Source: Diphasiastrum complanatum (lineage: Eukaryota; Streptophyta; Lycopodiopsida; Lycopodiales; Lycopodiaceae). Taken from it: a stretch of 64,000 bases of DNA. The DNA lies in the NCBI GenBank assembly GCA_029204225.1, contig CM055097.1, forward strand, positions 61,474,385 through 61,538,384, in the 5' to 3' direction. The notes under the pieces were generated by a model. That model was not told the DNA's origin and ran no database searches. It saw nothing but the letters and a program-made list of their open reading frames with translations. This document shows positions 51,801-60,688 of the stretch, piece by piece (position 1 is the first letter of the stretch; each line of letters starts with the position of its first letter). The translations under genes were made by a program, and so were the position numbers.

Positions 51801-54800
51801 ATCTGTGAATCACGACATATAGGCGCAAGGCACGTAGCAACAACCTGTAAATCCGGATCAGCATCAACCTGAGTAAGAGGACCCACGTACGGTGAAAGTG
51901 AAGCAGCAACTAATGTACTCTGAATGGAAAGAAGAGCTGCATCATGAGCCTTTGGCAGGCTACGCATAAACTGCTTTCCAGTAACCAACTGATAGTCACC
52001 CTGGGAATCAATACTAGAAAGTAAATGATCCCGACCAACATGTGTAAAAGACAGTGTCTGCTGAGAAAGATCCGCAACAACAGTACCAAGTGACGAAAAC
52101 CAATCTGCACCAAGAATAATGTCATAGCACTCCAGAGGAATAATATAGAAATCTGCTTGTCCAGAGAAGTCACCAATGCTATAGTCCAAGCCCTGAAACA
52201 TCTGAGAGCTGATTAAAGTATGTGAGCTAGCAACCTCGACACTGAGAGACTGTGTAGCAGAAATAGGTGTAGCACGAATCCTGGTGGAAATGTAACTGCT
52301 AATAAATGAGTGTGTACTACCCGTATCCACCAAAGCAATATACTCTCTCCCCAAAATGCGAACACGTTTCTGCACTTTCTGGGTTTTAGTCTTGGGATAC
52401 ATAAGAAATTTTTTCTTTTTTCTTTCTTTTTAAAAATTTCTTTTTAAATTGAAAGTCTTTCTGAGGAGGCTGCTCAGAAAAAGGCTGCTGTCTCGTCCTC
52501 TTCCTACCCACTGAATCATCATAGATTTGAGCATATCTAAGAGCTTGCTCAAGGGTAGTAGGCGAGTTTCTCTGGACCTCTACTTTATATTCATCTTTGA
52601 GGCCACGGACAAACCCTCTGATTTTCTGATAATCATCCATATGTTTAATCTTTAAAATTGCTTCTCGATACTGCGAGATATATTGGATTAGGGACTTGTC
52701 CATTACTGTTTTTTCCCAGGCTTCCCAGGCTCTATCAAGTTCATTTTCCGGTAGGAATTCTCTTAGAAAGGCTTCTTCAAAGGCCTTCCATGACCAGGGA
52801 GTCTGCCCAGTCTCCTGGAGATTTAACCACCACTTATAGGCCATGGGCCCTAAGGAAAGACTGGCCTCAATTGCTTGCAAACGGTCAGGGGTCTGTTTAA
52901 GAGCATGAATGTTCTTCCATTTGCTGAGGAAGGTTTGTAGAATGTCTGCATTTCTATCCTTCTCTTCCCCATTAAAAGTAGGAGGCTTTAAATCTTTAGA
53001 AACACGAGACCGCAAAGTCTCACCCGAAACTGATGGAAGTGGAGAAGGGGATAACTGAGAAGTGGAGGGAAGGCTTCCTTTCGCGGAACTCAAAATCAAG
53101 TTTTGAGTTCAGCGAACGAGTCATCCACACTGGACTTGAAATTGGCTAATGCCAACTTCAGTTCATCCACTTGTTACCAAATGGAGAAACTGCTCCTTGG
53201 TAACCAATTCGTCGAGTTCTTCGGCGAACTGTTCCTGTTCTTCCATTTCCATTGGTTCTTTCCCTTTACTGTAAGCCAAGGCTTCTGTTTCAAGCTCATC
53301 GATGCCTCTCTCCGGGGGTTGATCAGGTCCTTGAGGAGTAGTCATTTTCAGAACTGAAAGAGAGGTAACTTAACTTCTGAAAAAAAAAAGTCAGAAAGAC
53401 TAATTTACAACTGTACAAGGGAGGGAAAGAAAAACTTAGCTCTTTCTGAGAACTGTACTTCCACAGAGAGAATCAAGAAAAGCCCTCTCAGCTCTTCCTC
53501 AACTGCTTTCAGACTTGTGGTTCTGAGAAATCTGAATAGGAGGCAGAAAAAATGCAAAAGATCTGAAATTTTTTTGCTATCCCCCCTCGCTGATCTGACA
53601 GCGTGCCAAGATCCACAATATGCTGAAGAATAGGCTGAAAAAAGGTGCTGAAGTAAGGCGTTGAACAGCCTCCAATCAATAGCCAAAACGGACAGCAAGT
53701 CGGTGAAAAGAACCACTGAAAACGAGACGGTAGTAGGGCGCTGGACAGCCTCCAATCAATATAAAAAATGGACAGCAAATCGGTGACGAAAAGTGTCAAA
53801 AATGATGAGGTAGTAGGGCGCTGGGCAATAGCTACCAAATCTGCAAAAACAATGAAAATCTGCCGAAAAAATCGACGAAAGTGATGGGTTACCGCTGAAA
53901 ATGAGACGGTAGTAGGGCGCTGGACAGCCTCCAATCAATATAAAAAATGGGTGACGAAAAGTGTCGAAAATGATGAGGTAGTAGGGCGCTGGGCAATAGC
54001 TACCAAATTTGCAAAAACAATGAAAATCTGCCAAAAAAATCGACGAAAGTGATGGGTTAGCAGGGCGCTGGACAGCTCCACCAAAACTGCAAAAAATGAT
54101 GAAATCGTCGAAAGTGATGGGTAGTAGGGCGCTGGACAGCCACCACCAATCTGCAAAAATGACGGAGAAAATGAAAGTGATGGGTGATAGGGCGCTGGAC
54201 AGCCTCCACCAATCTGCAGGAAGGTTGACGGAGAAAAATTGATGAAAGTGATGGGTGGTAGGGTGCTAGACAGCCTCCACCAATTTGTAGGAAAGTGCTC
54301 TGATACCAAGTTACAAGCTAAGATTGACTAGCTATGCTAGAAAGCAGGAAGAGAATGCTTAAGGAGGCTAAAGAGGAGCAATCATCATAAACTGAATAAA
54401 GGAATACAATGATGCCCTACTTATACCCTCTCCCTGAATCAAATGGAGAATGCCTTCCACCATGTTGAATTTCTTCAACATATTCAAACTTCCAAAATTG
54501 AGATGCCCGTACCTCGCATGCCATAGTTTAGCCAACTCCAATGCATGTGAATTAGTAGCACCAAGACCAAAGGATGTCAAAGCTTTAGGTTCATAAATAT
54601 CCAACAAAAACAAACCTCCTCACAATGTTCCCGAAGCAACAATTAAAAGTGATCTCTTTGGGTCTTTTTAACTCTTTTATAAGACATTTGTCTTCTTTAA
54701 ATTCTACAGTCAATCCTTAATTCATGATTGTAGAGACCAAAATGAGATTTTTCTTAATCTTAGGAACATAAAGTACATTTTGAATGTACTTTTCTTCTCC

Positions 54801-57800
54801 ATTGGGAAGAATGAGTGGTATAGATCCAATGCCTTCAATTGGATAGGAGGTGTTGTCAACACCTTGATCCTTGCTTCCATCTTTGATTTTCATAAGCTTT
54901 GTGAAGACGTCTCTATGGTGAGTCATATGGCGTGTAGCTCCGCTATCAATCACCCAATCAATGGAAGAAAAAACAGCAACCTGCAAAGTTGAAGTAGTGC
55001 TGTTTTCTGCTGAAAAACCAGCAAGTCGAGAAGTGGTAGAAATCTCATTTTGATTAGAAATGAGATTGTTAGTGACAAAAGCAAAATCACCATTGAAAGA
55101 ATCATCCTCCTTTTGATGTTCTAATGAAATCATGGCTGTATTTGTATCAATACCTTTCTCTTTATCCTTAGTAAGCTTCTTCCTACATTCCTTTATGTGG
55201 TGCCCAAACTTTTTACAATAATGGCACTTACCCTTCTTTTTGGATCCTTGATCTTGGCCTTCCTTGGATTTTTGATCCTTGGAAGAAGAAGGCTTACCTT
55301 TCCACTTGCCCTTGCCTTTGCCTTTGGTGAAGAAGGCTTGATCTTCTTGTTCACCAAAATCAATCCTTGTTTGCTCTTCTTGGAGAAGTAAGCCAACAAG
55401 CTCTTCAAAGGAGACTTGCTGTCCCCTAAGAGATATGCTTAAAGTAGACACAAATGGAAGATAGAAATGAGGAAGTGAATTAAGAGTAATTGAAACAAAT
55501 TGAGAGTTCTCGACAATTTCGTCAATGCTAAGAAGCTCTTCACGAAGATCCTTGATCTTCATTAAGTGATTTGAAAGCATATCACGCTCTTGCATCTTCA
55601 ATGTTGAGAGTTGATTACGTAGCAAAAGCACTTTCGTCGTATTCTTCACTTGGAACATCTTGGCAAGTACTTCCCAAGCACTCTTGGAAGTCTTGCATGA
55701 TCGAATGTGAGGTAGGATTGATCTCTTCACGGATAGCGCTATGACCGAATGTGCTTGTGCATCACGTCGATCCCACTTCTTTTGTTCTTCGGAAGACACC
55801 TCCACATACATTGAAGAAGTAGCTCTTGACGGTGTAGTAGGTGCCAAACTAGGTGGCCTCTCTTCATCACCACTTACAACTTCAAACAAACCTTTAGCAA
55901 TAAGGAGGTTTTTGATCATGTAGCACCACAAGGAGAAATTAGTTCCATCCAACCTATCTTCATTAAACAAAGAACCTATAGATTCAGATTCTTTAGCCAT
56001 TTCTGAAAATTCAGCTAATAGTAGATGGGAAAAACAGATTCCAGGCCAAAATCTACTAAAAAATCAGCAAGATCAAAGCTGAATTAATGAGCACTATAGA
56101 TTGCAATACACCACATGCAATAGCTCATTCACAAGAAGATATAGGTGGCTGTAATCTGCTGAAATAACAAAATACTAACTAATATGCAGGCTTCCAATGA
56201 AGTCAAAACCACAACCAGAACTTTTGTGGTAAAATGGTGTGCACTCAATGTGCTAATGGAGCAGATAGTAGGACCTTCTTCCAGGCTCAAAAACAGAAAA
56301 ATTTCAGCCACTAAAAATGTGTCAAAAACACATTTGTCTTCAAGGTAGATGGGCGCCCTCCTCCAAGAAGAAAATCTGAAATTTGAAGCATGTAATCTGA
56401 TTTCAAACACATGAAAACTAGTTGAGCATGGGCGCCCTACTGCTGGCTCCCAAATGAGTGGAGGTTCCAAGCTTTTTCCTGCAATTTCCTGCACAAAAAA
56501 CAAGGAGCCGAACAGTTCTCTCTCCACAAAAATCAGAAAAATTCTGATTGGCTCTGATACCATGTAGGAATCCAGAATCAAGACTATTCATTAACACAAA
56601 GTATTCTCAAAGAGAAGAGAGAGATGGTTAGATGACCCTCTTGTAGAGACAGCCAATATGAACAGTAGATTGCTTAACAAAAGTGTGTCACATACAAATA
56701 AATGGCTACATATAAGTAGTCCAAGATGGCTATCTACCTTCATGACTGTTGGTTGTCCAATAACTTGACTTATGGCTATCTAGCTACCATAAGTTACATA
56801 AAATAATCAAGTACCCCAAATAACAAGTTAGGTACTTAATTCACATGTATAGGCCCCTAGTGGACCCACGAGTCCCTACAAGTTAGTTTCATACTAACTT
56901 GGGCCTAAAATATAAATGACCATGGTTACACAGATCTCGACCTTTTGGGTCATAGTAACCTATGGCTTCTACATCATTTACATTGATTATTCTAACAAGG
57001 TAAGTATGTGTTTGTACAATTGCACCTACTCAAAAGTTTAAATGAGGACAAAGAGATGTATTGCTTGATTCCACATATGATGGACATTATGCCAATACAA
57101 TATGGGGATAGGGATGAGTATTGATAGATGGAGAAAATCGCTTCCCTCTTCAAATACCATAACCTCACAATGAGATGTAGTGGACTCCCACCAAAATCTA
57201 GCACACACATAGCTAGTTGTACTATAATCTCCTTATGTGCCACATTGGTATAAAAAATTAAGTATATCTAATTATTTTCTTTTATTATCTTTTATGCTAG
57301 GGCCCTTTCTTGTTGCCTATGCATGGCCCATAAATTTTAAGGGTAGTGGCAGGAAACTTTTATACCTAGTTCCAAAAAAATCTATTAAAGATAAATTTTT
57401 CGAAGAGAATAATCTTTTCCTATATTATCTGTGGACAATTGAGGAAAGCCAAGCCACTGGATATAATTGGCTCTTAAGCATGCCAAGCATTCAACCAGTA
57501 ATGATTAAATATCAAGAAAACTAGAACTTGAGAGTTTCTTCAAAAAGTCCGGCAAAGAGTGCCCAAGTAAATATTCTAATGCAAACAAAGAATGTCTAAT
57601 ATTACCTTTTCCAACACCTTCAAGAAGAAGTTCTGCACATTTTAGAGCAGGCTCATGAACATTTTCAGGAAACATGACATGTCCGTATCTCCCTGCTGTG
57701 TAGGCTACCTCTCTTGCAATCTCTTGCTGAAATGTCCATGATGAAATAGAACATAGCAATTAAAACAGCATAAAATTTATGGACTACAATGTCATGAGAC

Positions 57801-59912
57801 TTACATTAATAAACAAGTAATTGATCATTTCAAAAGACAAATTGATTGAAAACTAAATGCTCAATGTTTCAAAATAGGGTAATTTTTTCAATTACGCCAT
57901 AACAAATTATGGTTAATTAGGATGTGAGAAGGAAGTCCAAGTTGGCTTTAAGAAGTTAACTCATGCACATCATGATGGGATGAAAAACATGCAAATTGTT
58001 ATCATACAATATAGATTTGATGATTGGTCAAATAATACAAGTCAAACTCTAAAACTTATCAAAATTCATTGTTGGCGTTAATACTAGGGTTAATCATAGG
58101 GTACACATGCCTTTAGGTTTTTTGTATATAGTAGTAGTATTTCGTAGAGAAAGTCCAATGTTAAGAGTTGAGAATCTTATATTCTAGGGAGTAAGCTTTA
58201 CAACTCTAGGAAGGCTCACACCTTGGGTTTCTACTTTCTACTAAAGGCTGAAAAAAAAAAACTCATCACGTGGCAAGTCTTGCAAGCTTAGGGTTTGCCA
58301 CATGACAAACCACGTAGGTCTAATATAGGCTTGTGTGGCAAGCCAACCAGGCTTTGCCGCGTAGGCCTGAGTGGACCGAGAGAGAGAAAGAGGTGGGGCT
58401 CAGCTGCCATGTGGCAAGCCACGTAGGCCTACCATAGGCTTGTATAGCAGGCCACACAGGCCTGCTATCTACCAAGCCTATCATAAGCTGCCATGTGGCA
58501 AGTCACTTATGCCTTCCACATGGCAAATCATGCAGGCTTGGGGTTAGCCACGTGACAAACCACGTAGGCCCATCATAGGCTGGCAAGCCAACCAGGCTCT
58601 ACCTACGTGGTTTGCTATTTGCCAAGCCTGTTGCACACTGCCACATGGCAAGCCACGTAGGTCTGCTACATGGAAAATCATGCAGGCTTGAGGTTGTAGG
58701 CCTACCATAGGCTTGTATGGCAAGCCAACCGGGCTCTGCCACGTAGGCTTGAGTGGACCTAGAGAGAGAGATATAGGTGGGCTCGAAAGTTGCCACGTGG
58801 CAAGCCATGCAGGCCTACAATAGGCTTGCGTGGCAGGCCACAGAGGCATGGCATAGGTCTGATGTCTGCCACGCAAGCATGTCTTAGGATACCACATAGG
58901 TTTGCCATAGGCTTGCGTGGCAAGCCAACCAAGCTCTACCAATGTAGGCTTGAGTGGACCTAGAGAGAGAGAGAGCTGGGGCTCGCAAGTTAACCACGCA
59001 GGCTTGGGACTTGCCATGTGGCAAGCCACGTAGGTCTATCATAGGCTTGCATGGCAGGTCATATAGGCATGACATAGGCTTGAGGTTTGCCATGCAGGCA
59101 TGTTGCAGTCTGCCACATAGGCTTGACATAGGCTTGTGTGGCAAGTCAACTAAGCTATGCCACGTAGGTCTGCCATGCAGGCTTGAGTGGAACTAGAGAG
59201 AGAGAGTGTGTGCGTGTGTGTGTGTGAGAGGGGCCCACCAGGCCTGCGTTTTGAAGCCTTCCCAACCCTTCACAGCCGATTTTTCTTTCATAAAAATGCA
59301 TTTTTATTTCAGCCTTTCCCGTGGAAAGTCTGATAATTTAAAAAATCCTTAGAGCGCCCTTCAAATTTAGTGAAATCCTTGATAATGAAAGTCCCTTTTG
59401 TTTAACACCTTTCCATGAAATTATGTACCTGCCCTTCAAAACACTATGTGTGTGGGTAAAGGGTAATTTGAATTTGGAGTGGGCCCCTTAAATGTATGCA
59501 TGGGGATGAGGGCCATGCATCTTTTTCCCCATACATGCATCTTCCTCCCCATCTTTTTTAGCTAAAAAAAGTGTATGCATGGGTGAGGGGAGGAGGATGC
59601 GTGGGACCCCTCACCCATGCATAAAAGTGTATGTAAGTTTATATAGATATATATATATCATAGGTCCCGCGGTACCAGGTCCCGCGGATCCCGGTACCGC
59701 GGGACCATATATGGTACCGTGGTACCATATCGGTTGGCGGTACCAAAAAAAACAAATTTTTTTTTTTTGTGTGAAAATAACACGGTAAATATTTTTTTTT
59801 TTTATTATATTATGGTACCGCCCTGGTACCGCGGATCCCAGGGCGGTACCGTACCGGCGGTACCACTGTTATGGTACCGGCGGTACCATACCAGCGGTAC
59901 CACGGGGTACTA

Positions 59913-59951
<39 letters not shown>

Positions 59952-60635
59952 AACTTATGTACACTTTTGCGCATGTGTATGGGTGCACCGCATCCTCCTC
60001 CCCAAGTTTTTTAGTTAGAAAAAGCTCATGCATGGGTGAGGAGAGGAGGATGCATGGGTGCACCCATACACATGCGCAAAAGTGTACATAAGTTTAGGAA
60101 GTAGAGCATCAATTAACCTAAAGTAAAAACAATTTTATAAATTAGACTTTAAATATAAAAAGTAGAGACTTAGAAGAGAACCAGAAAAAAGATGAAGGAA
60201 CAACACAACTTCTTGGGTAATAAATCACAAACTCAAACAAACCTCAAACTTATGTACACTTTTGCGCATGTGTATGGGTGCACCCATGCATCCTCCTCTC
60301 CTCACCCATGCATGAGCTTTTTCTAACTAAAAAACTTGGGGAGGAGGATGCATGTATGGGGAAAAGGATGCATGGCCCTCCTCCCCATGCATGCATCTAA
60401 GGGGCCCACTCCAAATTCAAATTATCCTTTACCAACACACATAGTGTTTTGAAGTGCATGTACATACTTTCAAAGTGAAAAGTGTTAAACGAATGAGACT
60501 TTCATTATCAGAAATTTGAAGGGTGCTCTAAGGATTTTTTAAATTATAAGACTTTCCATGGGAAAGGTTAAAATAAAAATGCATTTTTATGAAGATCGGC
60601 CTCCATTGCCCGTCAACGACGGGCACTCTTTACTA

Positions 60636-60688
<53 letters not shown>

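Larger units (their letters stand above)
49214..54448 (-). mobile_element. Element C: chimeric non-autonomous gypsy element in copia B integrase
   Basis: The 3' LTR 49214-49586 and the 5' LTR part 54309-54448 belong to the Gypsy-B family, with the primer site (reverse complement of TGGTATCAGAG) at 54298-54308 and polypurine tract GCAGGGGAG at about 49587-49595. Inside: leader repeats, a gag of Gypsy-A type, a protease of another type, about 1.9 kb of unrecognised sequence, and a chromodomain end of Gypsy-B type. RT, RNase H and integrase are absent. The 5' LTR is truncated at 54448, and copia sequence is missing next to it. Confidence 0.88.
47313..56997 (-). mobile_element. Copia B: complete Ty1/copia element with nested element C
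   Basis: LTRs 47313-47753 and 56563-56997, TSD AGGTA, PBS (reverse complement of TGGTATCAGAGC) 56551-56562, polypurine tract AAGGAGGG at 47754-47761. The order gag-protease-integrase-RT-RNase H is that of Ty1/copia. Integrase is interrupted by element C (49214-54448), with loss of its central part, and the RT/RNase H junction carries an internal deletion. Confidence 0.95.

Noticed and set aside
54298-54308. tRNA-like motif
   Set aside because: CTCTGATACCA here and at 45.2, 46.5 and 56.6 kb is the LTR-element primer-binding site (complement of initiator tRNA), not a tRNA gene. No tRNA or rRNA gene was seen in the window.
53405-54309. Family of secreted repeat proteins from minus frames at 53.4-54.3 kb
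   Set aside because: They are translations of tandem leader repeats between primer site and gag, in several frames; no start context or homology.
58544-59144. Minus frames over the minisatellite (161, 69 and 86 codons)
   Set aside because: Repeat translation, in overlapping frames, without conserved domain.
58260-59240. CRISPR-like or satellite-encoded array
   Set aside because: Repeats are imperfect, directly adjacent and without unique spacers; eukaryotic minisatellite.
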